From Labia minor (taxonomy: Eukaryota; Arthropoda; Insecta; Dermaptera; Spongiphoridae), in the NCBI GenBank assembly GCA_963082975.1, contig OY720346.1, positions 75,384,767 to 75,448,766 of the forward strand: a stretch of DNA of 64,000 bases, in the 5' to 3' direction. Positions 21,746-32,640 of the stretch are shown piece by piece. The notes beneath the pieces were generated by a model. That model searched no databases and was not told the origin of the DNA. It saw only the letters and a list, made by a program, of their open reading frames with translations. The translations under genes were made by a program, and so were the position numbers. Numbering within the stretch: position 1 is the first letter of the stretch; each line of letters starts with the position of its first letter.

Positions 21746-22499
21746 AATGTCTCAAATTTTTCGGCGATTATGTAGAAAAATAGTATTTTAGTTGCTCTTT
21801 CAAATGTATATAATAAAAACCATTTTCCTGTACTAGTTTTGTCTTAATTCTAAATATGAGGATTATATTAAATAAAAAAATAAGATATCTATAAATATTT
21901 TGATTAAAACGAATATAGTTATTTTTGTAAATTTATTATTCGATTTCTAGCAATTTATTCAATGACGTCTTTCGTTAAACCAAATACGATTAAAATATTC
22001 GCCAAAAGAATTTATTTCAAATGATTAATGTAAATATTTGTAATTATTATTGGAAAAATAATTTGTATGAATAGCATACAACTTGGATCACTTAGAAAAT
22101 ATGCTTGGTGGAATTTAAAAAATGTATTGAAATAGAAGAATACTATAAACAAGTATGATAAATAGGATAAATGTAATTATATATTTGCAATTAATTATTA
22201 TTGATTGTATAATACAATTATTATATAAAAAAATTTATATATATATATATATATAGGATGGAATAAAAAATAATATTATTTTTAAAAGGACATTGAACTA
22301 TCGAAATCAATAAAAAAATTTCAGAAACCTGTTGCATATATTATTGATTCATTTAATTAAATGTGGTGTTTCTTAATTTTATATCGTAGTTGGAAGGAAT
22401 TTTGCGAATATCGCGAGGGTAGTTTAATAATAAATCAGTGTATTTTTTAATAACAAATAGGTTTTTTGAAAATCAAGCCTTTTATTTCTCAACAAAGCC
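21746..22499. other. AT-rich spacer with (AT)n at about 22233-22255
   Basis: No gene recognised. A short ORF at 22438-22623 overlaps the antisense of the mariner relic that follows. Confidence 0.5.
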
Positions 22500-22790
22500 T
22501 CTTTTTAGCTCGTTACAATTACTTCACCTTTTTCTAATTATTTTTATTCCTCGTAGTCCAATTTATGGATTTTTTCCATTGTACTGCCAGTCATTTATGC
22601 GAAAATATTCATGTAAAATGTGATTTACTCGCTCAGTTGAAATGTCTACAGTCTTAGCCACTTCACCTTCTTTCATTCTCAGACCGTCCAATATCATTCC
22701 ATGGATTTCAGCGATAATTTTTGGCATAACCACAACAAAACTCAGTAAACCACTTCTTAACCATGGTGCAGAGGTATCATAGTAATGTAT
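22500..22790 (-). pseudogene. Mariner transposase N-terminal relic
   Basis: The minus strand encodes KWFTEF, then after a frameshift AEIHGMILDGLRMKEGEVAK and ISTERVNHILHEYF, matching the order of the mariner N-terminal DNA-binding region (second helix-turn-helix with VNHILHE). A fragment of the M1 terminal repeat (ATTCACCTTTTTTTT, about 22868-22884) lies 80 bases to the right, so this probably belongs to the same family in minus orientation. No complete ends were found. Confidence 0.68.
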
Positions 22791-23159
22791 TGATCAAGCT
22801 ATGATTTGATTGCGATGATGGTTTATTTTTATTTATTTTATAAAAAATAATGTATAAGTAAACAAAATTCACCTTTTTTTTCATTTTTGTTAAAATTCAA
22901 GAGGTTATCTTCTTTCAATAGCTATTAAATATAACTTAAATGGTACAGTTTCCTAAATTAATGTATTAATAGATGGCAATTGATGGTGGGAGCAATGCTG
23001 CAGTTAATGCACCGGAAATTTAAAAAAGTCATTGACTTATTAAATAGCCCTCGAACTCTTCTACTAGTAAGAAAGTGGAAAATAGTGATAAAATAAATAA
23101 ATGAATAAATAAAATACGAAGATATAATATCAAACAAAATTTAAAAAAATTAAAATAAT

Positions 23160-23727
23160 TTATTTTTACTATCTCGCTTGAAAATTTTCGATGTCGAGAT
23201 TTTGATGTTTTTATACGTTTTGCAGGTTCGTGAAACATTTTCACTAAAGTTGAGAAAAATGTCTATGTGTGTGTGTATGTATGTAGACAAGATTACGGAA
23301 AAACGATTTGAGCTAGAATCATGAAATTTGATATACGGGGATTATTCAAAATTTGTAGTTTTCTATCAACGTTTGAGAAATGTTGCTCTTTCGGAACAGG
23401 GCCATTACATACCACGTTTTGATTTTTTTCCTCTAAAGTAAATGTAAAAAAAAGATACATGTTTGATAGTTTTTCACATGATTAAAAATTGTATAAAACT
23501 GCTATATATAGAATTTCAGCTTGATTGAATCGCTGAAAGTACCCGAATTAATTTTTTAATACCGCAAATCACGAGCCAACACGTTACGTGGTGCCGTCAA
23601 CAAAGAGCCAAACACGCGATGGTTTAATAAATATTATTTATTAATTTTAATTTAATTTAAATATAATATATTATGTTATTTAACCCAATTCAAATTGAGA
23701 GATAGTCGAGTGGAGACACTCAAGCTT
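23160..23727 (+). mobile_element. Family B (Helentron/HINE-like) element, full-length copy
   Basis: Begins after a T run with ACTATCTCGC and closes with its complement GCGAGATAGT-like GAGATAGTCG, then hairpin GAGTG-GAGA-CACTC and AAGCTT followed by T-rich DNA. The internal block is shared with the copies at 10348, 29686 and 36455. No ORF. Ends and T-rich flanks fit Helentron-associated elements, which insert at TT. Confidence 0.82.
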
Positions 23728-23769
23728 ATTATTTTTTTCTTAAGAAGAATTATTTATTATTAGAAAATA

Positions 23770-24037
23770 TTTAGATATAGATGGATAGGAATCAATATTG
23801 TAATATGTTTCGATTTGTTAGGTGAGGCGAGTTGGTGTCAGGTTGAGAGGGGCGGAGGGGCATTTGCCGCTTCTTCTGTTTCTCTTGGCCGTAGCCAGTC
23901 AGAATATTGGTGCGACTCTGGATAGTTCTGAGAGAGAGGGACAGAGAAAAGCCAAGTGAAAACGAACGTTTCTTTATACTTTTACTTTCCACTTGAAACA
24001 AGTTATTTTAGTTCAGGAAGGAAGAAAAGAGCCGGAA
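23770..24037 (+). promoter_or_regulatory. GC-richer single-copy block, candidate promoter or 5' UTR
   Basis: Composition rises sharply at 23815-23960 (GAGGGGCGGAGGGGC near 23846) between two AT-rich regions, directly before a candidate first coding exon. No repeat family matches. Confidence 0.35.
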
Positions 24038-24137
24038 ATGGACCCTGACACGCATCGAATCGTCGTCGAGCCGATTGAGGATCTCACCATGAAGAATGAC
24101 ATCCAAAACACCATCATTGATGTTTTTCCAACTCAAG
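24038..24137 (+). CDS. Candidate orphan first exon of an unidentified gene
   Basis: ATG in good context (GGAAATGG) opens a 33-codon frame, MDPDTHRIVVEPIEDLTMKN followed by DIQNTIIDVFPTQ. Its amino-acid composition is normal and unlike the Asn/Lys/Ile-rich chance ORFs of the window. It could end at a weak donor CAAG|GTTCGA. The frame also stays open upstream to 23993, and an acceptor-like TTTTAGTTCAG precedes it, so it could be an internal exon. I do not recognise the protein and found no convincing following exon before 64000. Confidence 0.35.
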
Positions 24138-25885
24138 GTTCGAAATTAAATCATTTAAATCCATTGTCCCGTTTTGTTAAAATATTTCATCTTTAAAGAA
24201 AAAAAAGAAAATAAAACAGAGAAAAATCTTTATATATTTAAGATAATGATGGAGGTGAATGAACCGTGAATAAGGAAATATAAATTTATTTTCATAAATT
24301 AAATTAATAATAAAAAAATTTTAATTAATTTTTGTAAAATTTTGGTTATTTCATTCTTCACCATTCTTATTTATTATTTATAAATTAATAACAATATTTA
24401 CATTTCACATAAAATTTAATCATCTAGCTCATTGGTATCCATTGAAGTATTTTTAATTTTTATCTAAAATAGAGAAAATTAATAAGTCTTATTCTGCAAT
24501 TTATTTTAAAGAATATACAAAAAAAATGTAATTTTATATTTAAATTATATTTCTTTTGGAAGAGATTTGTTTGATGAGGATAAAGAAATGTTGAAACAAC
24601 TAATAATCACACCATATCACATCACTAAAATTGTTGACGTTTGAATATTTTTTTATGACCACATCTTTTAAAGACAAAATTCAAAGAGTAATTTAGCATT
24701 ATATTCTTTGAATATTGTTTAAAAAATTTTAAATATTTGAAAACATAATAACAATAGTAATATTAACATTGAAAACAATCTTTTTTATTTAAACTAAAAA
24801 ATAAAATCTTCATACCATACTATATTATAGATAATATATCGTTTCAATTTTATAAATAATTTTATTTTCTATTATTAATTAGATAATTACATAAGAATAT
24901 ATTCAAATAAATTATTTGTATAAGAATATTCCATTTTATTAATATTCGAGTTCGTTCATTGATTTGTTTCATAGTTTGAAATTTTTTATTTTTTTATTAT
25001 TCTATTCTTTTATTAAATATTTACACTCACTATTTATATATTAATATATCAAACATTATACATTGCGTCGTTTATATTATTGAATATTCTTTCACAGCAA
25101 TTTCAATATAATGAATATATTGATAATTTTTCAATACATTTATTTCAAAAACTTCAAAAATAAATAAATAAATAAATAAATTACATAATAAAAAATCATA
25201 ATATATTAATTCAAAAATTATATAATAATAATGAAAAAGATTATCATTGAATAATAATATATAAAACAAGATAAAATTTATAAAATATTTAAAATAGATG
25301 ATCAAAGTAATGAATAATTCAAGGATAATGATATAAATAAATGAATATTTTTGACAAAATCAAGGGCATACAAATAAAATGGCTTTTTTTAAAGAGATTT
25401 TATTATATTATAATAATTTATATTTAAATTAAACTTTGTTCCTTGTATAATATTACAATTTATATATTTTTTATTTTATTTTAGTTTGTATTTTTTTTCA
25501 ATACTTATTTTTATAAAATAACCAAAACTACATTATGTAAAATTATTACTTTAGTAAAAGTATGATTTAATGATTATGGTTTGAAATGGAGAATTTCTTC
25601 ATGATCTTAAATAAGATATGAAAGATTATTGATAAATAAAAAAAAATGAAATTATTTTAGAAATTGTTACTAATAATATTTTATCATCATCATAATCAAC
25701 ATGTTATTATAGGGTTTTAGGTACTGTAGATAAGATTAAAATATAGGCTGTATACATTTCAGAAAATTTTAAAATACCATTATTCAAAAAGGATGTATAA
25801 TACTCTTAAATGAAGATAATTGAAAATTTTTTAATATATAATCTAATTAATGTTACCAGATTGAGCTAAGATATCAATTAATTAA
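24138..25885. other. Long AT-rich spacer
   Basis: About 1.7 kb of very AT-rich DNA. Short ORFs such as 25072-25305 (minus) are compositionally biased and unsupported. No repeat family recognised. Confidence 0.55.
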
Positions 25886-26168
25886 GGTGACCAATCGACC
25901 TCCTTTAGGGAGGACAGTCCTCCATTTGTAAGCTCTGTCCTTCTTTTGTAAGTGTCCTCCTAACTGTCCTTGTTTTTGATATCTGTCCTGTTTTTTGAAA
26001 TATTTAGGACATTTCGTACTTTTTCAAAATTTTTTAAATTCGCTTCTAAAAAAAATGTGAAACGTTTTCTGGACTAAGCTTTTGAACATTTCCGAATTTT
26101 TTTCAATTTGGTTCTTAAAAAAAATGGTAAAATGTCCTGATTTGGTGTTTTCAAAATTCGGTCACCTT
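25884..26168. mobile_element. Short hAT-like element with GGTGACC ends
   Basis: Inverted ends TAAGGTGACC and GGTCACCTTA lie between AATTAAT-type flanks. The layout matches the related units at 26820-26993 and in part 28034-28190 (shared GGTGTTTTCAAAAT next to the right end). The family is judged hAT because the larger relative at 26612 carries a hAT transposase relic. Confidence 0.65.
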
Positions 26169-26611
26169 AAATTAATACTAAAATTTTTACCTAATTTAAT
26201 TTTGTACAAAAACACAAACCACTCACGTTTTTTACACAATTTTTTATATGTGCTACTCTAATTAAAGAATATTTCAAATCCATATTTTATAAATGTGTGA
26301 GATAAAAGGTCATTTTGGTATAAAATTGCTATGAAAATTAAGATAGAATAACAATCTAGGTTACTGCTTTTGATAAATTATTATTCATTAATAGAATTAT
26401 TTTCTTTTTAAAGGATTATGTTAACATTAAGGTTCCAATAGATTAAATGCTTGTCAAATCAGTAGCCAAATGATGTACTTACTTGTACATATTTTTGTTA
26501 AGAATATGTATAAAGATAAAAATCAATAATTTGATCACACACTCAATAGCAAGAAGATAGATGTATATGAATGGGATGAGAATAGACATTGAATGAATGA
26601 TGGCTCATAAT
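26169..26611. other. AT-rich spacer
   Basis: No gene or repeat recognised. Confidence 0.5.
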
Positions 26612-27592
26612 TAGGGTGACCATATTTCAAAAACAGCAAATCGGGACATAAAAAAAAACCTCAATGGTCTCATAGTCTTATATTATATTATATATTAATA
26701 TATAATAATTACATAAATGTTGCAATAATTTAGTTACAAAACAAAATAAATTGTAAATCGTCAATTATAAATTATAAATAATTACTTATATTTTTTTGTT
26801 GACCCGACTTGCTTTAATTATGATGACCAAACGTCCTGTTTTTATGTGCTCTGTCCCGGCATCCCAAAAAATGCCTTCGGGACAGCCTATTGTCCCGTTT
26901 TTTAAACATTTAGGACATTTTGTACTTTTTTTCAAAATTTTTTCAATTTGGTTCTAAAAAAAAAAGTTTGGTGTTTTCAAAATATGGTCACCTTTAATAT
27001 TTCTCGTTTGCAGATAATGTATTCATGAAATTCCTGACAGTTCAAATCATAATTCGTCAGTACTTAAAGAATGGACTCGATTTTGCTTGACTGTCCACTG
27101 TATATTCATTAGAGAAAAAATCCATTCAATATTAGCGTTATGAGGTGGAATTGAAAACATATACGGACATATTTTCAAAATTTCGGAATATTCCTCAGCG
27201 GCGTGTTCACTACATTTAAAAAAAATCCACCCATTTTTCACAACAGAGCATATTCTCATTCTTCCATTCTGGGGATTTTTCAATCATTATTTTCTTTACG
27301 TTACTCATTTGATTAAAGAGTAGTGACTCCTCTTTCTTTGAGATACAAACAGAGGTGGTCTCAACTTTCTTCCAAACAGGTATTTCTAAAAGTAACATCC
27401 AAGAAAAAGATATTCGTACGCTGTTTTGTAAATTTTGTAAATTTCCCGCTTACAACTAGACAACATCGATTGCGTTATTGCATCTTTTTTTCTCTCTTAA
27501 GACATTTTTTACACTGATTGTAAGAAAACGTCGTCAGACCAATATATTTATATCGGGACAATCCCAGAAAACCGGGACGTTTAGTCACCCTA
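26612..27592 (-). mobile_element. hAT element (981 bp) with transposase relic and nested relative
   Basis: Ends TAGGGTGACC and, inverted, GTCACCCTA. Flanking 8-mers CTCATAAT and CTCAAAAT match at seven of eight bases. A shorter family member appears nested at about 26820-26993. The minus-strand frames at 27047-27398 carry hAT transposase C-terminal sequence (see separate entry). This links the GGTGACC families in this window to the hAT superfamily. Confidence 0.7.
27047..27398 (-). pseudogene. hAT transposase C-terminal fragment
   Basis: Two overlapping minus frames (27216-27398, 27047-27283) need a frameshift to join. The downstream one reads SIPPHNANIEWIFSLMNIQW with TVKQNRVHSLSTDEL following. 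This matches the hAT C-terminal dimerisation domain, in which a small-residue NAxxE(R/W)xFS motif precedes a basic stretch and a leucine-rich helix. The N-terminal zinc finger and catalytic domain are missing. Confidence 0.72.
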
Positions 27593-27600
27593 CTCAAAAT

Positions 27601-27954
27601 AATGGTAGATGAAGTAATATGGTTGTTGCGACCAAAATCTTTCAAATTAAGTACCACCACATGAAAGATAAAAGCGTATCTTGAATTATATACATATTAA
27701 CACAATTCGATTATAATTTTGAAATTTTCAAAATTAAAACCAGAAGAAACTAAATCAATTCATCTTCAATAAATGGGATCGAATAAATCAATTTTAAAAA
27801 AATCAAATGAAGTAATATAATTTACAATTAAAATAAAAGACATACCAAGAATAATAAAATAGATTTCAAGTCATATCCTGTAGAATAAATAAATATATTG
27901 TTCCAAATTATATGAAAAATTAAAATTGAAAAAAAAAAAAATATGGATTATATA
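27601..27954. other. AT-rich spacer
   Basis: No supported feature. Confidence 0.5.
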
Positions 27955-27962
27955 GAATATAG

Positions 27963-28215
27963 CAGAGGTTCCCAAACTTTTTCGGTATACGGCTCCCATA
28001 ATACATCGGATTTTTTCGGCGGCTCTCTTAATTAGGGTGACCATATTTCGAAAACACCAAACCGCGACAAACGGTTTACCTTTTTTTGTAAGCAAAGTGA
28101 AACAAATTTTGAAAAAAGTACGAAATGTTCAAAAGCTTGGTCCAAAAAACGGTTGAGTTTTTTTTTTTCTAGAACCACACGGCTCTAGCCGCGGCTCACA
28201 GTTTGGGAATCACTG
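27963..28215. mobile_element. Non-autonomous hAT element (253 bp)
   Basis: Ends CAGAGGTTCCCAAACTTTTT and CAGTTTGGGAATCACTG. Flanks GAATATAG and GAATAAAG match at seven of eight bases. A fragment of the GGTGACC family (AGGGTGACCATATTTCG at about 28034) lies inside. Confidence 0.85.
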
Positions 28216-28716
28216 GAATAAAGTATACCTTTTATAATAAGATTCGAATTTTTTAACGTTAATTAATATTTGATTTATTTATACTTTATAATGTGGAATG
28301 CTCAATTTTTAATAAAATTTATTAAACTATTTATTTAAGTTTTCTTCTATTAACATTTTGTTGAATTGATTAAATTTCATAAAATTTTATTGATAGTGAA
28401 AATTTTAATTTAAAAATTCAATTTATTTTTAAATTATATATTTATGTATAATGTCTCTATCTATCTATCTACCTTGTATAGTTAATACTTAATACCAATT
28501 TAAAGTTATGTAATTATGTTTTAAGTAATTAACAATTCTTATTCAAGATTAGAATATTACATTAAATTTAAATTATAAAACAAAAGACATTTTGAAATGC
28601 TTTTCAGGGTTATTGAATTTATTAATTTGTTTTATTTACATATATTATATTTATATAATTTTTTTTTAATACCTCTATAAACGAAGGGAATAAATATTTA
28701 TAATATTAGTATAGTA
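28216..28716. other. AT-rich spacer with (TATC)n at about 28453-28472
   Basis: No gene recognised. Confidence 0.5.
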
Positions 28717-29109
28717 GAGATAGTTTTGCGATCACGAAAATTTTCGATGTCGAGATTTTGATGTTTTTATACGTTTTGAAGGTTTCCTGAATCATTTTCA
28801 CTAAGGTTGAGAAAAATGTCTGTGTTTGTGTGTGTATGTATGGAACCAAGATTACTCAAAAACGGTTTGAGCTAGAATCATGAAATTTGGCACATGGGCA
28901 TTATTCAAAATTCATAGTTTTCTATCAACTTTTGAGAAATGTAGCTCAACCGGAAGAGGGTCATTACCTACCACATTTTCATTTTTGAAGTGAAACTTCT
29001 TTAGCGGCGTCCTGACATTTGGTTGAGAATGGAGAGTGAATTGAAAAATTGAAATTTCGTAACGCGTTACGAAACGCAAGAGAGAAAAAAGATATAGATA
29101 TAACGAGTG

Positions 29110-29255
29110 AGAATGAGATAGCCTCTATCTCCGACTCTCTTTTGTGCGGTGTTTCGTTTTTGAGAGAGAGGCTATCTGGGTCTTTCTTTTGTCCGGTCTT
29201 TCGTCTTTGAGAAAGAGGCTATCTGCCTCTTCGTTTTGTGCTGTCTTTCGTTCTA
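29110..29255. repeat. Three tandem units of about 47-52 bp
   Basis: Units start near 29110, 29162 and 29209. Each contains GAGARAGAGGCTATCTG- and TTTTGTSCKGTCTTTCGT-like segments. It is GC-richer than the surroundings and ends before GGCGCGCATGCGCGG (29284-29298), itself a GCGC-rich near-palindrome. Confidence 0.7.
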
Positions 29256-29685
29256 CTACGCTCTCGCTAGGTCCAAAGTCCACGGCGCGCATGCGCGGTA
29301 GTACGTTGACGCGGAATAATATTTCTCAGCTTCTACTGGGTCAAAGAATAAAAATTAGTATGACTTATGATCAAAAGAGGGCGAGATCTCCACCTTGTCC
29401 AGTAGATATCGCAATTAAATACAATTTGAATTTAAATATATATTAATTTCAAAATTTGCCTAAACATTTATAAAAATAAATATACATATGAAATTTGTTA
29501 TTTTTTTTTAATATTAAAAAATATTTAATTTGAGATTAATTATATGTAAAAAGATCAACTATCAAATAGATTCAAACTTTTATTTTCTTTGATTAGATTA
29601 TAATTAAATATTATTTATATTATTTAAAAATTATTATTAAATTTAATTAATTATAAATTATAAATAATAAATAATAAATATTAAA

Positions 29686-30027
29686 CCAGCGCATGTTTGG
29701 CTTTTTGTTGATGGCACCACGTCACGTGTTGGCGCGTGAGATTTGCAGTGTTAAAAAATTAATTCTGGTAATTTCAGCTAATCAATCAAGCTGAAATTCT
29801 ATATATAGCAGTTTTATACAATTATTAATCATGTGAAAAATTATCAAACATATATCTTTATTTTTACGGTCACTTTAGAGGAAAAAAAATCAAAACGTTG
29901 TAGGTAATGACCCTCTTCCGGTTGAGCTACATTTCTCAAAAGTTGATAGAAAACTATGAATTTTGAATAATGTCCATGTACCAAATTTCATCATTCTAGC
30001 TCAAACCGTTTTTGCGTAATCTTGCCT

Positions 30028-30067
<40 letters not shown>

Positions 30068-30194
30068 ACACACACAGACATTTTTCTCAACCTTAGTGAA
30101 AATGATTCAGGAACCTTCAAAAAGTATAAAAACATCAAAATCTCAACATCGAAAATTTTCGTGATCGCAATACTATCTCTGGCGAGATAGTAAA
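29686..30194 (-). mobile_element. Family B element, inverted copy nested in the Helentron-like region
   Basis: The minus strand reads from ACTATCTCGCCAGAGATAGT at 30190 through the full B internal block to CAAACATGCGCTGGTTTAAT at about 29690. Its 3' terminal hairpin is missing. At 30194 it abuts the A-rich run of a family A tail, in keeping with insertion into a T/A homopolymer. It includes a (CA)n microsatellite (30030-30078). Confidence 0.8.
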
Positions 30195-30426
30195 AAATGA
30201 TTCATTATTATTGGATTTGGCTGGTAATATTAATACCTGAGACACCGAGCTCGCTCTACCCTTTAAAAAATATTGATATACAATTCTTTAATTATTTATT
30301 ACAATTATTAAATGTATTAAATAATATTTTATTGAAAAAATATTAAAAATTATAAAACTATCTAAAACTTAATTAATAAAAGAACAATGAATAAATAAAT
30401 CACGAAAATAGATAAAAAAAAAATGC

Positions 30427-30495
30427 ACGCGGCGAGTTTCGATCCTTCGAACTCGGGGAGTAAAAACAATTGTTCTTACTGCTGGTCTATGATAT
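30427..30495 (-). other. tRNA-like Pol III promoter segment in family A copy 3
   Basis: Minus-strand B box GATCGAAAC fits the consensus exactly. The A box TAGACCAGCAG is off by one position. The spacing matches the other copies although the sequence between has diverged, suggesting conservation of the boxes themselves. Confidence 0.5.
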
Positions 30496-30564
30496 TTTTA
30501 TAATTACAAAGATATTTTTACCATCTTTCAAAGACATTTATTTGTTTTGTTGTTTTTTTTTGAG

Positions 30565-30870
30565 AGAGATTAATAAATATATATATATTTTATTAAAAAT
30601 AAATATTTTTAATTTTATTTCGAAATTAAATAATGAATTTTAAAATATTTTAAATATAAAATTTCGAAATTAAATAATGAATTTTAAAATATTTTAAATA
30701 TAAAAAAATGTTAATACAATATCATTTAAAAAAAAAGCGGGATTAATAAATATATATATATATTTTATTAAAAATAAATATTTTTAATTTTATTTCGAAA
30801 TTAAATTATAAATTTTAAAATATTTTAAATATAAAAAAAATATTAATACAAAATTAAAAAAAGGCGGGAG
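30565..30870. repeat. Tandem duplication (about 165 bp unit) in family A copy 3
   Basis: The block from ATTAATAAATATATATATAT through AATATTTTAAATATAAAAAA occurs twice, each followed by an A-run and GCGGGA. A shorter internal repeat (AAATTAAATAATGAATTTTA) is duplicated in the first unit. Confidence 0.7.
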
Positions 30871-31172
30871 TAAAATTTCAAAATGGATGCCATTTACGTC
30901 ACCCATATATAATTTTCAATTAAGAAATTAATAATGAAGCTGTAAGTTTCAAGAGATGTAATCAATAAAACTCAATTTTTCTTTATAAATACTATATCTA
31001 GTGTGAATTTGAAAAAAATCGTTAGAGCGGTTTTTGAGAACCAATGGTTATAGATAAATAGATAGATATATACAATTTTAGCTAGCATAATAAGATAAGA
31101 TATATATCGTGAAATAATTAAAATTCTCAAGTCAAATATACAGCGTGCACGCATACCGACGCATGTAATTGT

Positions 31173-31742
31173 GTGTGTGAACATGGTCGGCGATTCACAC
31201 GCCAACACATACAGTTATGTGCGTCGATGACCATTCACGTTATTTATCCGAATCTCAACATTACTTTAACACTACTAAATCAATTTAAAATTATTATTGC
31301 ATTTAAAACTGCTTTTCTCTACTCCACAGATTTCACTATGCCGAAAAAAAATAACGACCAAAATTTAGACGATATTATTTATTTCATACACCTTTCACTA
31401 CTGGTTTATAGCCACACAGGTGCTAATGCACTTGAACGAGGCGAAGATAAAATCCCTCTAATTCTCGGGGGAGATTTTAATGTAAATTTTGGATCTGATG
31501 ATTCGTTGCCGTTGATCAACTTTCTTCGAGAAACATTTGGTCTGCTTATAAATAACGATCCCAAGGAATCAACAACAAAATCTGGAACTACAATAGATGC
31601 TGTTTTTACACGTTATATAGAAAATATCGAATCACGAACATATATATCTTATTTTAGTTATCACAAGCCATTAATATCAGTATTACCAATTGAAGCACCA
31701 ACCGACAATAGTACAGGCAATGTAGATATGATGATAGAGTAG
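31173..31742 (+). CDS. Endonuclease/exonuclease/phosphatase-like ORF of a Helentron-type element
   Basis: A 189-codon frame. Residues 94-170 carry IPLILGGDFNVNF (Asp101 and Asn103 in the GDFN motif), KESTTKSGTTIDAVF and YISYFSYHKPLIS, the last being the position of the family's terminal His motif. It fits the C-terminal half of an EEP nuclease of the sort found downstream of the helicase in Helentrons, or as stand-alone transposon-derived genes in arthropods. Residues 1-55 do not look family-like, so the recognisable part starts near 31338. The N-terminal catalytic half is absent, so it is likely a fragment without activity. Genomic context (family B 3' end 170 bases downstream, same strand) supports the mobile-element origin. 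Confidence 0.7.
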   Translation: MCEHGRRFTRQHIQLCASMTIHVIYPNLNITLTLLNQFKIIIAFKTAFLYSTDFTMPKKNNDQNLDDIIYFIHLSLLVYSHTGANALERGEDKIPLILGGDFNVNFGSDDSLPLINFLRETFGLLINNDPKESTTKSGTTIDAVFTRYIENIESRTYISYFSYHKPLISVLPIEAPTDNSTGNVDMMIE

Positions 31743-32298
31743 ATAATAATAATAATAAAGCGAATATTTGTTACGAAAATTTTATACTGTTATATGTCTT
31801 TCGAAATGATCCCTTTATTTTTCTCTATTTCTCTCTCACTCACACTCTCAACTAAAATTTATCTTATTCTCTAGATTGTAAGAAGTTTCACTTCCGCCAC
31901 GTGTACGATGCTGCACATTTTGCTTTTTTTTCCTCTAAACTGGCCGTAAAAATAAAGATATATGTTTGATAGTTTTTCACATGATTAAAAATTGTATAAA
32001 ACTGCTATATATAGAATTTCAGTTTGATTGAATCGCTGAAAGTACCGGGAATAATTTTTTTAATTTTTTAACACCAATCACGCGTCAGCACGTGACGTGG
32101 TGCCATCAACAAAGAGCTAAACACCCGCTGGTTTATTAAATATTATTTATTAATATTAATTTATAATTTAATTAATTAAATATTATTTATCAATTTTAAT
32201 TTATATAATTTAATTAATTAAATTTAATTTATAAATATAATATATGTTAATCCATCCAATTCAAATATGCGAGATAGTCGAGTGGAGACACTCCAGAT

Positions 32299-32640
32299 TT
32301 TTTAAAGTTATTATTCTTTATATGCATTCGTTAGTTTTTGCTGTTTCTATATAATTATTCTTTATGACCTTGAACATATCCGTGGGGAATAATTTTTGTA
32401 TGATTATCTTGATTATTCACAGAAGATAATTCATCTCACCTTTTAAGGTTGTTCATCTGAAATGATTTTTATTTCTATTCATACAATCTTAATTTTATTT
32501 TATGTTGATAGTCATTGCATCAATCGGAAGTAGTAGTAAATATGGTGCAAGGATAGAAAGAAGTTAGACTACTTTGTGATTTTCTAATTGATTAAAGAAG
32601 AGAAATTAACATCTCCTATTTACATTTTTAATGATTTTTT
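32299..32640. other. AT-rich spacer
   Basis: Nothing recognised. Confidence 0.5.

Larger units (their letters stand above)
30195..31104 (-). mobile_element. Family A element, copy 3 (internally rearranged)
   Basis: Both ends match copies 1 and 2: the tail with GTAATATTA (30224-30232) and GAGCTC box near 30247, and the start block AGCTAGCATAATAAGATAAG at 31079-31098. The middle is diverged, but the tRNA-like segment is kept (30427-30495). Its last hairpin is cut by the family B insertion. Confidence 0.78.
28717..32298 (+). mobile_element. Decayed Helentron-like element (family B ends, endonuclease ORF)
   Basis: The left 270 bases (28717-28990) match the 5' part of family B (GCGATCACGAAAATTTTCG, GTCGAGATTTTGATG). 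The right 390 bases (31908-32298) match its 3' part, closing with GCGAGATAGTCG and hairpin GAGTG/CACTC. Between them lie a tandem repeat (29110-29255), an inverted family B copy, a family A copy and an endonuclease ORF in the sense direction near the 3' end. Helentrons encode Rep/helicase plus an endonuclease/exonuclease/phosphatase domain, so this is probably a relic of the larger source element for the short B copies. No Rep or helicase was recognised. That the two ends form one original insertion is inferred from orientation and order. Confidence 0.6.

Noticed and set aside
30030-30078. (CA)n repeat as a separate element
   Set aside because: It is the expanded microsatellite present at the same position of every family B copy.
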